This document shows, piece after piece, positions 35,600-43,692 of a stretch of DNA of 64,000 bases. The stretch is from Clostridium_S neuense (lineage in GTDB: Bacteria > Bacillota > Clostridia > Clostridiales > Clostridiaceae). Each line of letters starts with the position of its first letter. The stretch's first letter is position 1. The translations under genes and the position numbers were made by a program. The stretch lies in NCBI RefSeq assembly GCF_045310695.1, contig NZ_JBJIAA010000005.1, forward strand, positions 186,001-250,000, written 5' to 3'. The notes under the pieces were generated by a model. That model made no database searches. It had not been told where the DNA came from and was given only the letters and a program-made list of their open reading frames with translations.

Positions 35600-35995
35600 A
35601 TGACGGTTTGGAATTTTTTGGACAAGGTTAAAAAATATGCAGAAGAAAATGACATGATAAATGCAGTTGTATTAGTTGGTTCATATGCAAGAGGAGAGGA
35701 AAAGGAAGATTCCGATGTCGATTTAACCATAATTAGTACTACACCTAAATTGTTAATTGAAGATGCGGAGTTTGTAAATGATTTTGGAAAATTAATAAAG
35801 GTTGAAAAAGAAAACTATGGCAGGGTAACTTCTATAAGGGCATGGTATGAAGATGGCATGGAAGTGGAGTTTGGGATAACTTCACCATTATGGATTTCTA
35901 AACCTCTAGATGAAGGCACGCTTAAGGTTTTAAAGGACGGCTACAAGGTTATTTTAGATAAAAAAAACTATTTTACACATATGAACATAATATAG
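35600..35995 (+). CDS. Nucleotidyltransferase-domain protein
   Basis: A 131-residue protein with the polymerase-beta-type motif GSYARGEEKEDSDVDL (about residues 26-41), which places the two metal-binding aspartates (SDVDL). It lacks the additional domains of kanamycin or spectinomycin transferases. Such small proteins act alone or as the MNT part of HEPN/MNT toxin-antitoxin pairs, but no HEPN gene is adjacent. ATG at 35600 with AAGGAGAG upstream. Substrate unknown. Confidence 0.85.
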   Translation: MTVWNFLDKVKKYAEENDMINAVVLVGSYARGEEKEDSDVDLTIISTTPKLLIEDAEFVNDFGKLIKVEKENYGRVTSIRAWYEDGMEVEFGITSPLWISKPLDEGTLKVLKDGYKVILDKKNYFTHMNII

Positions 35996-36082
35996 TGAAA
36001 CTAACTATATGCATGTGGAATTTGGCTTAAGGACAAAGTATGGTGTTTGAGTTTTTCATTGAGCTCATATAAAATTAGCTTT

Positions 36083-36137
36083 ATAAAAATAATGTAATGT
36101 AAATACTTTCGAATTTATATTGCATTATTTTTATAGT
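36083..36137 (+). terminator. Probable terminator after the nucleotidyltransferase gene
   Basis: ATAAAAATAATGTAAT and ATTGCATTATTTTTAT form a long AT-rich stem around 20 bases; the right arm itself supplies the T-rich end. Confidence 0.65.
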
Positions 36138-36234
36138 TGTAATTCTTTTACAAGAGTCTACTTTATAGAGTTTTCTTAATCATTAGTGTATAATAAAACC
36201 AATATGCTAAGAATTATAAGGGGAAGGATCAAAC

Positions 36235-36699
36235 ATGATAATTAGAGTTAAATATTTTGAAGGTGCGACTAGATTAAAAAAAATAAAAAAAGGTAACTGG
36301 ATTGATGTGTATGCAAATAAGGATGTATTTGTTAAGGTAGGAGAAAGAGCAATGATTCCACTTGGCTTTGCATTGGAACTGCCTCAGGGGTGGGAAGCTC
36401 ATTTAGCTCCTAGAAGCTCAACCTTTAAAACCTGGGGAATAATTCAAACGAACTCAGTAGGTGTAGTTGATGATACATATATAGGAGATAATGATCAGTG
36501 GCACATGCCAGTGTATTGTCTTCAAGGTAAGAATAAAGAAGTTTTAGATGGAGTAGAACAAAACGGTACGTGGGTAAGGCAAGGAGATAAAATAGGACAA
36601 TTTAGGATAATGGAAGTTATGCCAGAAATAGAGTTTAAAGAGGTTGAATCCTTTGGTAATGCTGATCGTGGAGGATTTGGCAGCACAGGTGTAAAATAA
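36235..36699 (+). CDS. dut: dUTP diphosphatase (dUTPase)
   Basis: Hydrolyses dUTP to dUMP, keeping uracil out of DNA. The 154-residue trimeric-type enzyme shows its motifs: AMIPLGFALELPQGWEAHL (motif 1), APRSSTFKTWGI (motif 2), NSVGVVDDTYIGDNDQW (motif 3 with catalytic Asp), GDKIGQFRIM (motif 4), and the glycine-rich tail NADRGGFGSTG (motif 5). ATG at 36235 with AAGGGGAAGG upstream. It stands alone between two non-coding regions. Confidence 0.95.
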   Translation: MIIRVKYFEGATRLKKIKKGNWIDVYANKDVFVKVGERAMIPLGFALELPQGWEAHLAPRSSTFKTWGIIQTNSVGVVDDTYIGDNDQWHMPVYCLQGKNKEVLDGVEQNGTWVRQGDKIGQFRIMEVMPEIEFKEVESFGNADRGGFGSTGVK

Positions 36700-36708
36700 A
36701 AATAATGC

Positions 36709-36985
36709 CAAGTAACAATGCTTCGTCGCATTAAAAAAATTCTATAAATCTAAGTGGCGATTCTAAGCGAGTGCTTGCTTAAGGTATAGAAGGATAATGG
36801 GCAAAGCCCAAACCTCGTGCATGTTTACTCGCTGAGAAGATGTTCAAACAGATTGAAATATCTAAGTATTTTGCGATTTTTTTAAACTGTTCCTTCAGCA
36901 CTGCTACTTCTCTTTTAAGGGCAGTTCAAGGAGAAAATTCCTTCGTACCTACGGAATTTTAGGAATGAATCTTTGTAATCAGTTA
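36709..36985. repeat. TAACAATGCTTCG palindromic element, copy 3 (long)
   Basis: The left tip AAGTAACAATGCTTCGTCGC is at 36710 and the right tip CTTCAGCACTGCTACTTC at about 36894-36911, followed by GAAAATTCCTTCGTACCTAC as in copy 2. The middle is longer than in copies 1, 2 and 4 and holds further palindromes (GGGCAAAGCCC at 36799) and CTCGCTGAGAAGATG shared with copy 4. Confidence 0.78.
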
Positions 36986-37189
36986 AGCTTTAACATAATA
37001 TACGGTTGAATAATTTTTTAATGCTACAGTCGCCTTTTATTACGGCTTTATAATTAAATAATGTAAGGCTTTTTAACATATGTAAATAAAACAGACAATC
37101 CTGAAAGTGATATGGCAAGCTTACTAAGGGTTATGGTAAAATATTAAATAAAATATTGCAAAGCTTTATTTAAAGGTGTAATATATATT

Positions 37190-37205
37190 TAGAAACCGGT
37201 TACTA
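37190..37205. promoter_or_regulatory. LacI-type operator before the regulator gene
   Basis: TAGAAACCGGTTACTA is a near-perfect palindrome centred on CCGG, 14 bp before the regulator start. The same core, GAAACCGGTT, recurs at 38653 before eda. Confidence 0.8.
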
Positions 37206-37218
37206 AAGGAAGGTTAAA

Positions 37219-38244
37219 ATGGACAGAGATAAAAAGGTTGTAATAGATGATGTAGCAAAAATGGCAGGAGTCTCTAAAGCGACAATATCAAGATATCTAA
37301 ATGGAAAATTTGAATATATGTCTGAAAATACTAGAGAAAGAATAAGCAAAGCAATTGAAAAGTTAAATTATAGACCCAATAATATAGCTAGAAGTTTAAA
37401 ATCAAATAAAAGTAAATTAATAGGTGTTGTTATAGCTGATTTAACCAATCCTTTTTCTTCAATATTAATTAAGGGAATTGGTGATGAGTGCAAAACAAGA
37501 GGCTATAATATGGTTATCGTCAATTCAGATAATGATAAAGCTGAGGAGGAGGAATACATTAAATCTCTCTTAGATCAGCGAGTAGAAGGTCTTATAGTAA
37601 ATAGCACAGGTTATAATGAAGAACTATTACTTGATATTAAAAATAAAGATATTCCTATAGTGATGGTAGACAGAACTTTAAGTGAAGAAAAAATAGATTC
37701 TGTTACTAGCAATAATTATGACAGCACTACGGAAACAATAAATTACTTGATAGATGCTGGTTTTGATAGTTTATGTTTTTTTACAGAGAAAGATGAAAAC
37801 GTAATGCCTAGAAAAGAAAGAGAAAGAGCTTTTTTAGATGTTTGCAGTAAAAGGCTAGGTAAAGCTAATTTTAGTGTATGCAGAGTCGATTATGGTAAAG
37901 GTGGAAATTTAGAAATTAATTTATGCAAGTTTTTAAATAATTACACTGGCAGGAAGGCAGTATTTGCTGTAAATGGTGTGATATTATTAGATACTCTTGC
38001 AGCAGTAAATAAGTTGAATTTAAATATTCCAAAGGATTTAGGGATTTGCGGATATGACAACTGGGGTTGGGCATCACTTATACCGCCTGGAATTACAACT
38101 ATTTCGCAGCCGTCTTATGAAATGGGCTTTGAAGCAGCAAAATTGCTTGTTGATAAAATTGAGAATGAGATTTCCAAAGATATAATACATAAGCAGCTTA
38201 ATTCTAAATTAGAGATAAGAGGCTCGACTATACCCAATATATAA
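37219..38244 (+). CDS. LacI-family regulator of the ketodeoxygluconate operon (KdgR-like)
   Basis: A 341-residue repressor. The HTH is VVIDDVAKMAGVSKATISRY (residues 6-25) and the hinge YRPNNIARSLKSNKS. The effector domain includes VIADLTNPFSSILIKGIGDE near 75 and LGICGYDNWGWASLIPPGIT near 283. ATG at 37219 with AAAGGAAGG upstream. Matching operators before itself and before eda show that it controls both; in Bacillus, KdgR does so in response to ketodeoxygluconate. Confidence 0.9.
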   Translation: MDRDKKVVIDDVAKMAGVSKATISRYLNGKFEYMSENTRERISKAIEKLNYRPNNIARSLKSNKSKLIGVVIADLTNPFSSILIKGIGDECKTRGYNMVIVNSDNDKAEEEEYIKSLLDQRVEGLIVNSTGYNEELLLDIKNKDIPIVMVDRTLSEEKIDSVTSNNYDSTTETINYLIDAGFDSLCFFTEKDENVMPRKERERAFLDVCSKRLGKANFSVCRVDYGKGGNLEINLCKFLNNYTGRKAVFAVNGVILLDTLAAVNKLNLNIPKDLGICGYDNWGWASLIPPGITTISQPSYEMGFEAAKLLVDKIENEISKDIIHKQLNSKLEIRGSTIPNI

Positions 38245-38284
38245 GATTTGCAGCTTAAAAATTGTAAATACTAAATGAAGCTTA

Positions 38285-38615
38285 TTATAGATAGACAACT
38301 TGGAATGTTAAAATTACAATCTTCAAGTTTATCCTGGAAAACTAAGATGTGGTTTAGAGCACAGAGTACAGTGAAGGATGATTTTTCTCCGTTAGCGCTA
38401 CGAAAAATCGAAAACTTAATGTTCGCGCATAGCTTAAAATATAATATTTAGCGTAGCTACTACTAATAAGTTCTAAGATTTATCTAAGAGAAGCGAAAGG
38501 TAAATCCACATTCACTGTACTCTGTCAGTTGTACTCTGAATTAAATTTCAGTTTATAGGGATAAATTTGGTATTAGTAATTTAAAGCTTACAGCTTGTTT
38601 ATCTATAAATTAGAA
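38285..38615. repeat. Nested repeat: GAGTA element (copy C) inside a GATAAAC element
   Basis: The outer left arm is TATAGATAGACAACTTGGAA with ATCTTCAAGTTTATCCTGGA and the right arm CAGTTTATAGGGATAAATTTGG with TTGTTTATCTATAA. Inside are the tips AGAGCACAGAGTACAGTG (38358) and CACTGTACTCTGTCAGTTGT (38514) of a GAGTA-type element with core words GAAGGATGATTTTTCTCCG and AGAGAAGCGAAAGG. Copy E at 63237 has an almost matching core. Confidence 0.75.
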
Positions 38616-38652
38616 TTTGTATAAAAGTACAATACATATAGTTTACGGTTTT

Positions 38653-38668
38653 TAGAAACCGGTTTACA
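38653..38668. promoter_or_regulatory. LacI-type operator before eda
   Basis: TAGAAACCGGTTTACA shares the GAAACCGGTT core with the site at 37190. It lies 49 bp before the eda start, a repressing position. Confidence 0.82.
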
Positions 38669-38702
38669 AAAATACATTTTAAATGCGAAGGGAAGAATGA
38701 AA

Positions 38703-39323
38703 ATGAATAAGAATGAAGTTAAAGGAAAAATGAAAGGCAGCGTTGTTGCTGTTATTAGGTGTGCAGATTTTGATTTGGCTGAAAAAATTTCAAAGAGATT
38801 AATTAGTGATGGAATAAAAGCTATTGAGGTTACGTATTCAGTTAAAGATGCTGGAAAGCTAATTAAAAATCTTAAGGAGCAGTTTCCAGATACTTTAATA
38901 GGAGCAGGAACAGTTTTAAAATTAGAAGAAGCGAAGGAAGCAGTAGGCTATGGAGCAGATTTTATAGTTTCTCCTTGTATAGTTGAAGAAGTATGTGATT
39001 TTTGTGTAAAAAATGATATATGCTGTTCACAAGGTGTAGCAACTCCAACAGAAGCATTTAAAGCGTATAAGATGGGAGCAGATATTATAAAACTATTTCC
39101 AGGAAGTGCTTTTGGACCTTCATATATAAAAGAATTAAAAGGACCTTTCCCATTTATGAATTTTATGCCTACAGGTGGAGTAAGTGAAAAGAACATAAAA
39201 GAATGGTTTGATAATGGAGTAGTAGCAGTTGGCTTGGGTGGATATTTTACAAAAAATATAACAGAAGATAATTTATCAGATATAGATGTAAGGGTTAAAA
39301 AGATATTTGATGCGTTAAAGTAG
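38703..39323 (+). CDS. eda: 2-keto-3-deoxy-6-phosphogluconate aldolase
   Basis: Cleaves KDPG to pyruvate and glyceraldehyde-3-phosphate, the last step of uronate breakdown. The 206-residue class I aldolase has the catalytic Glu in AIEVTYSVKD (about 42), GAGTVLK near 66, and the Schiff-base lysine in GADIIKLFPGSAFGP (near 129). PTGGVSEKNIKEWFDNGV follows. The ATG at 38703 is preferred over that at 38697, since AAGGG lies 10 bases before it. Confidence 0.94.
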   Translation: MNKNEVKGKMKGSVVAVIRCADFDLAEKISKRLISDGIKAIEVTYSVKDAGKLIKNLKEQFPDTLIGAGTVLKLEEAKEAVGYGADFIVSPCIVEEVCDFCVKNDICCSQGVATPTEAFKAYKMGADIIKLFPGSAFGPSYIKELKGPFPFMNFMPTGGVSEKNIKEWFDNGVVAVGLGGYFTKNITEDNLSDIDVRVKKIFDALK

Positions 39324-39395
39324 GCTTTCATCTAAGGGTATAGCAATTGATGATCATTACCTAAAAGCAAAATATGAAAGGGCTTTAGTTGTATT

Positions 39396-40139
39396 ATGGA
39401 TAGGAATTTATTAGTTATAAATACTTTGGTTTTTAAAGATTATTTTGATAAAGGCTATACACAGGATAAATTCTTTAACTTTGTTTTTAATATGGATGTA
39501 AGAAATATTGAGGTTAGAAGAGAGTATATAAAAAACTTTAATGAAGAGTTAGGACTATATAGAAACTTAGCTAAAAAAATGAAGCTTAATATTTTTTATA
39601 GTATTCCAGATACCATATTCAAAAATGGAAAAGTAGATGAAGAGAGTTTAAATGGATACTTTGAAGAAGCAAGAACAATGAATTGTAAAAATGTAAAGTT
39701 CAGCATAGGAGACTATAAAAATTTCAATTCCAATTTAAAAAAAGCCTTAGAGACATTTATGAATTATGGTATTAATGTAAATGTGGAAAACGACCAAACT
39801 TATGAAAGTGGAACGCTGGTTAATATAATTAAATTTTTAACCGATTGTAAGGCTGAAAAAATTAATATTGGATATGTATATGATGCTGGAAATTGGCGAT
39901 GGGTAAATGAAAATGAACTAGAAAATGCAGCGACATTAAAGGATTTTACAAGGTATGTGCATTTAAAGGATGTGAAAAAAACCTCCAGCGGAAATGAGGC
40001 TTTTCCGCTGGATGAAGGAAACATAGAGTGGAGAAGAATACTAGATATATTGCCTAAAGATATTAATGTTGGATTAGAATATCCATGTGAAAATAATTCG
40101 GTTGTTAAAGAAGGCATTAAAAAGTTACTTCAATATTAA
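39396..40139 (+). CDS. Sugar phosphate isomerase/epimerase-like TIM barrel
   Basis: A 247-residue protein of the xylose-isomerase-like (AP-endonuclease 2) superfamily. Metal-ligand positions are visible as NVENDQ (about 128), YVYDAGNWRW (about 170), RYVHLKDVKK (about 190) and GLEYPCEN (about 231). The exact reaction is unknown. Its place between eda and the KDG kinase suggests an isomerase or epimerase that feeds a hexuronate or keto-sugar into the pathway. It starts with ATG at 39396; AAAGGG is 13 bases upstream. Confidence 0.8.
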   Translation: MDRNLLVINTLVFKDYFDKGYTQDKFFNFVFNMDVRNIEVRREYIKNFNEELGLYRNLAKKMKLNIFYSIPDTIFKNGKVDEESLNGYFEEARTMNCKNVKFSIGDYKNFNSNLKKALETFMNYGINVNVENDQTYESGTLVNIIKFLTDCKAEKINIGYVYDAGNWRWVNENELENAATLKDFTRYVHLKDVKKTSSGNEAFPLDEGNIEWRRILDILPKDINVGLEYPCENNSVVKEGIKKLLQY

Positions 40140-40167
40140 GCTTATATAAAGGAAAGGAAGTCTACAA

Positions 40168-41124
40168 ATGAGCGAAGTTATAACAATTGGGGAGCCTTTA
40201 GCTCTTTTTGCGGCAGAAGGTGAAGCAGAGGTTGATAAAGAAATAAAAGATGTAGAGCATTTTAAGAAGTTTTTAGCAGGGGCTGAGGTTAATGTATGCG
40301 TTGGTGTGTCAAGATTAGGACATTCCGTTGAATATATAACAAAACTTGGAGAAGATCCATTTGGCACGTTTATTAAGGAAAGCTTAAATAAAGAAAACAT
40401 AGGAACGAAATATATAAACTCTACCGATAAATTTTTTACTGGATTTCAGCTAAAATCAAAGGTGAGTGATGGCGATCCTAAGATATTTTACTTTAGGAGA
40501 AATTCTGCAGCTGCAAACTTTGATATAGAAGATCTTAAGGGTTTGGATTTAAATGGTGTTAAGCACGTTCATCTAACAGGAATATTTCCAGCGTTATCTG
40601 AAAGCAGCAGAAAGGCTTCATACAAACTAATAGAGCTTGCTAAAGAAAACAACATAAGAATTACCTTTGATCCAAATTTAAGATTGCAGCTTTGGAAGAG
40701 CAAGGAAGAAATGATAAAGACTATAAATGACATAGCTTTTAAGAGTGATATAGTAATGCCTGGCATAAGTGAAGGCTTAATATTAACTGGCAGCGATAAG
40801 CCAGAGGAAATTGCAGATTTCTATCTAAATAAAGGAGCTAAAACTGTAATAGTAAAGCTTGGAACAAAGGGTGCATTTGTTAAATCTAAGGAAGAAATGC
40901 ACACAGTTTCTGGCTTTAAGGTAGAAAAGGTAGTAGATACAGTGGGCGCTGGCGATGGATTTGCGGTTGGAGTTATAAGTGGAATGCTTGAAGGCTTAAG
41001 TATAAAGGCTGCTGTTAAACGTGGAAATGCAATAGGAGCTATGGCAGTAATGTCACCTGGGGATAATGATGGCTACCCAACGAAGGAGGAGCTTGAAAGC
41101 TTTTTAAGAGGTGAGGCTAAATGA
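40168..41124 (+). CDS. kdgK: 2-keto-3-deoxygluconate kinase
   Basis: A 318-residue PfkB-family kinase making KDPG, the substrate of Eda. It has TIGEPLALFAAEG at the start, FLAGAEVNVCVGVSRLGHS near 33, FYFRRNSAA near 105 and the ATP/catalytic motif DTVGAGDGFAVG near 260. This resembles KdgK in length and motifs more than it does ribokinase. ATG at 40168 with GGAAAGGAAG upstream. It overlaps the next gene by four bases (ATGA). Confidence 0.9.
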   Translation: MSEVITIGEPLALFAAEGEAEVDKEIKDVEHFKKFLAGAEVNVCVGVSRLGHSVEYITKLGEDPFGTFIKESLNKENIGTKYINSTDKFFTGFQLKSKVSDGDPKIFYFRRNSAAANFDIEDLKGLDLNGVKHVHLTGIFPALSESSRKASYKLIELAKENNIRITFDPNLRLQLWKSKEEMIKTINDIAFKSDIVMPGISEGLILTGSDKPEEIADFYLNKGAKTVIVKLGTKGAFVKSKEEMHTVSGFKVEKVVDTVGAGDGFAVGVISGMLEGLSIKAAVKRGNAIGAMAVMSPGDNDGYPTKEELESFLRGEAK

Positions 41125-41735
41125 AGCTGCAATTAGCTTTAGATAGAATCAACTTAGAGGATGCTAAAAGTATTGCTAAAGAAGCACAGGCTTATATTGA
41201 TATAATAGAAGTTGGAACATCACTTATTAAAGATTACGGAAAAAAATCTGTAAACTTCATTAAAGAAAATTTTAAGGATAAAGTAATACTAGCGGACATA
41301 AAAACCTGTGATGAAGGTGAATATGAGTTTAAAGCTGCATTTGAAGCAGGAGCGGATATTGCTACTGTTATGGGAAATGCACCACTAGGAACTATAGAAA
41401 TATGCTATGAGGTTTCAAGAAAATATAATAAAGATATTATGATAGATTTAATGGAAACTAATGAGGATAGGATAGAAGAATTAAAGAAGCTTGATGATGC
41501 TATATTTTTTATTCATTTACCTAAAGATAATAAAAGTGGAAATCTAATTGATAATTTTAACAAAAAGAGCACGGTTTATAAAGGAATTAAAAGAATTGCA
41601 CTTGGCGGGAGTGTAAAGGAAGAAATGCTAGGAGATATATTAACTATTAATCCAGAAATTTTAGTTATTGGTTCAGCTATAACAAAATCAAATAATATAG
41701 AATTAGCTGCTAGAAAATTTAAAGAAGCTTTGTAG
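41121..41735 (+). CDS. 3-hexulose-6-phosphate synthase / 3-keto-L-gulonate-6-P decarboxylase family
   Basis: A 204-residue member of the OMP-decarboxylase superfamily. LQLALDRINLEDA opens it, IIEVGTSLIKDYG follows near 29, and the metal/catalytic motif ILADIKTCDEGEYEF lies near 55-69. The next gene is a PHI-type isomerase, which favours hexulose-phosphate synthase (HxlA) over the gulonate decarboxylase UlaD. It would join ribulose-5-phosphate and formaldehyde, or run in reverse to make ribulose-5-phosphate from hexose. The ATGA overlap with kdgK shows tight coupling. Confidence 0.85.
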   Translation: MKLQLALDRINLEDAKSIAKEAQAYIDIIEVGTSLIKDYGKKSVNFIKENFKDKVILADIKTCDEGEYEFKAAFEAGADIATVMGNAPLGTIEICYEVSRKYNKDIMIDLMETNEDRIEELKKLDDAIFFIHLPKDNKSGNLIDNFNKKSTVYKGIKRIALGGSVKEEMLGDILTINPEILVIGSAITKSNNIELAARKFKEAL

Positions 41736-41759
41736 ATAATCAACCGGGAGATGAGATTA

Positions 41760-42302
41760 ATGGAAGTGCTAAGCGAAATATTAAAGGAAGTAAATAGTGT
41801 AGTAAAAAATGTTGATGAGAAAGAGATAGATAATATTGTTCAGCTTATATCTAGGGAAAAAAGAATATTTGTATATGGTGAAGGAAGATCTGGACTTGTT
41901 GGAAAATGCTTTGCAATGCGCCTTATGCATTTAGGTTACACAGTTTACGTAGTTGGAGAAACAATAACACCAGCAATTAATGAAAATGATATGATAATTG
42001 CCATATCTGGTTCTGGAGAAACTTCAATGGTCTTAAATCTAGTGAAAAAAGCTAAAGATAAAGGTGCATCTATAATAGGGGTGAGCAGTAAGAAAGCGTC
42101 ATCGCTTATAAAGGTTTCATCGAGCTTTTTAATAGTTCCTGGAGCTGTAAAGTCAGATAATAATGTAAAATCCATACAAATTTTAAGTTCATTATTTGAT
42201 CAAAGCCTTCATATAGTTTTAGATGCACTTTGTTTAAAGCTTAGCTATAAAGATAAACTTGACAATAAGGAAGCAATAAAAAATCACAGCAATTTGGAGT
42301 AG
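41760..42302 (+). CDS. 6-phospho-3-hexuloisomerase (SIS domain)
   Basis: A 180-residue SIS-domain protein. GEGRSGLVGKCFAMRLMHLG (near 39-58) and IAISGSGETSMVL (near 81-93) are the sugar-phosphate binding loops of the HxlB/PHI family. It interconverts 3-hexulose-6-phosphate and fructose-6-phosphate. The ATG at 41760 is used, with CCGGGAG about 10 bases upstream; the ATG at 41751 touches that site. It ends the ketodeoxygluconate operon. Confidence 0.87.
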   Translation: MEVLSEILKEVNSVVKNVDEKEIDNIVQLISREKRIFVYGEGRSGLVGKCFAMRLMHLGYTVYVVGETITPAINENDMIIAISGSGETSMVLNLVKKAKDKGASIIGVSSKKASSLIKVSSSFLIVPGAVKSDNNVKSIQILSSLFDQSLHIVLDALCLKLSYKDKLDNKEAIKNHSNLE

Positions 42303-42369
42303 CTTGCCAAGTTGAAATATAAATAAATATGTGATAAACTATGTATAAATATAAAATAATTGAATTCTT

Positions 42370-42540
42370 ACCTAGGGTAGAGGTGCTGTAATTATGAGTA
42401 TTTGTTTTTAGCTGGCAAGCGTTTTAGAAACAAAGAAAGGAATAGCAGCCGAAGAAAGCATTTTGGCAAGGATGTTTTCTGGTTTTATGTAGAATATGCA
42501 TGAAACTGTCACTAAAGTATAGTGGAGAGCTACAAGGTAC
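42370..42540 (+). promoter_or_regulatory. Lysine riboswitch (L-box)
   Basis: Conserved L-box segments occur in order: GGTAGAGGTGC (42376-42386), AGCCGAAGAAAGC (about 42446-42458), TTGGCAAGGATG (about 42462-42474) and ACTGTCACTAAAGT with AGTGGAGAGCTAC (about 42505-42532). A terminator follows, and dapA lies downstream, the expected gene. Lysine binding would end transcription before dapA. Confidence 0.93.
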
Positions 42541-42571
42541 ACGTGCAAGGTTGTTAAATATTACGTTAATA

Positions 42572-42608
42572 ACAGCAGTAAAGGTGTTCCTTTGCTGCTG
42601 TATTTTTT
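42572..42608 (+). terminator. Riboswitch-controlled terminator
   Basis: ACAGCAGTAAAGG and CCTTTGCTGCTGT form a strong stem followed by six T residues. It is the expression platform of the L-box. Confidence 0.92.
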
Positions 42609-42652
42609 TGATGATATTTTGTTTCCCAGGTAAGAGGAAGGTGGGTATATAA

Positions 42653-43522
42653 ATGAAAATTCAAGGTGTGTTAATACCAGTTGTTACTCCTTTTATAAAT
42701 GGAGAGGTTGATTTAGAGTCTTATGGAAAACTTATAAAATATTATACTTCAAAGAAAATAGCAGGAATTATGCCGCTTGCAACTACAGGTGAAACTCCAA
42801 CCCTTACAGATTATGAGTATGAAGCTGTGCTAAACAAGACAATTGAATGTAATGAAGGAAATGTTCCAATATATGTTGGCTTTGGCGGAAATAATACTGG
42901 CAAGATGACAAAGGACATTAAAAAATTTGAAAAATTCAACATAAAGGGCATATTATCTGTATGTCCATATTATAATAGACCAGATCAAAGAGGAATATAC
43001 GAACATTTTAAAGCAATATCTGAAGCAACTCCTTTGGACATAGTGTTATACAATATACCGTATAGAACAGGTAGAAATATTGAAAATGATACAGTTAGAA
43101 AGTTAGCAGAGCTTAAAAATATAGTTGGAATAAAGGATGCTTGTGGTGATTTTAGCCAAACTACAGATCTTTTACTTCATAAGCCTTCTGATGAAAATTT
43201 CTCTATACTCACAGGAGAAGATGCTTTCTTCTACAGCACACTAATGCTTGGTGGGGACGGTGGAGTTATGGCATCTGCACACATAAATACAGATAAATAT
43301 ATAGAAATATACAATAAAGCAAAACAAAATGACCATGAAGGAGCACTTAAGCTTTGGAAGGAAGTTGTAGATATAATACCAATGCTATTTAAGGAGCCTA
43401 ATCCAGCACCAGTTAAGCATTGTCTTTATAAACAAGGCTTAATAAAATCTTCTGAGGTTAGATTGCCATTAGTTACTGTATCAGACGAGTTGGCGAAGGA
43501 ATTAGATAAGTTTATAAGGTGA
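42653..43522 (+). CDS. dapA: 4-hydroxy-tetrahydrodipicolinate synthase
   Basis: Condenses pyruvate with aspartate semialdehyde, the first step to lysine and diaminopimelate. The 289-residue class I aldolase has PLATTGETPTLTDYEYE near 41, the catalytic Tyr in LYNIPYRTGRN near 135 and the Schiff-base lysine in VGIKDACGD near 161. The lysine riboswitch upstream supports DapA among its many homologues. GAGGAAGG precedes the ATG at 42653. Confidence 0.95.
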   Translation: MKIQGVLIPVVTPFINGEVDLESYGKLIKYYTSKKIAGIMPLATTGETPTLTDYEYEAVLNKTIECNEGNVPIYVGFGGNNTGKMTKDIKKFEKFNIKGILSVCPYYNRPDQRGIYEHFKAISEATPLDIVLYNIPYRTGRNIENDTVRKLAELKNIVGIKDACGDFSQTTDLLLHKPSDENFSILTGEDAFFYSTLMLGGDGGVMASAHINTDKYIEIYNKAKQNDHEGALKLWKEVVDIIPMLFKEPNPAPVKHCLYKQGLIKSSEVRLPLVTVSDELAKELDKFIR

Positions 43523-43532
43523 ATTTAAGAAA

Positions 43533-43577
43533 AAAATGTTGTAAAGCTATTTTGTTTAGCTCTACAACATTTTTTTA
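43533..43577 (+). terminator. Terminator after dapA
   Basis: AAATGTTGTA and TACAACATTT with inner AGCTA/TAGCT arms form a long hairpin followed by seven T residues. Confidence 0.9.
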
Positions 43578-43692
43578 CAATTATTTTGCAAATGTTTTAC
43601 ATATTTATATTTTTTGTCACTAATATATAAAAATTTACATACGATAAACTATAAGTAAAAAGTTAAAAAATATACTAAAATGGAGGGGACTT

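Noticed and set aside
35600..35995. HEPN/MNT toxin-antitoxin pair
   Set aside because: The MNT-type nucleotidyltransferase is clear but no HEPN-domain gene lies on either side.
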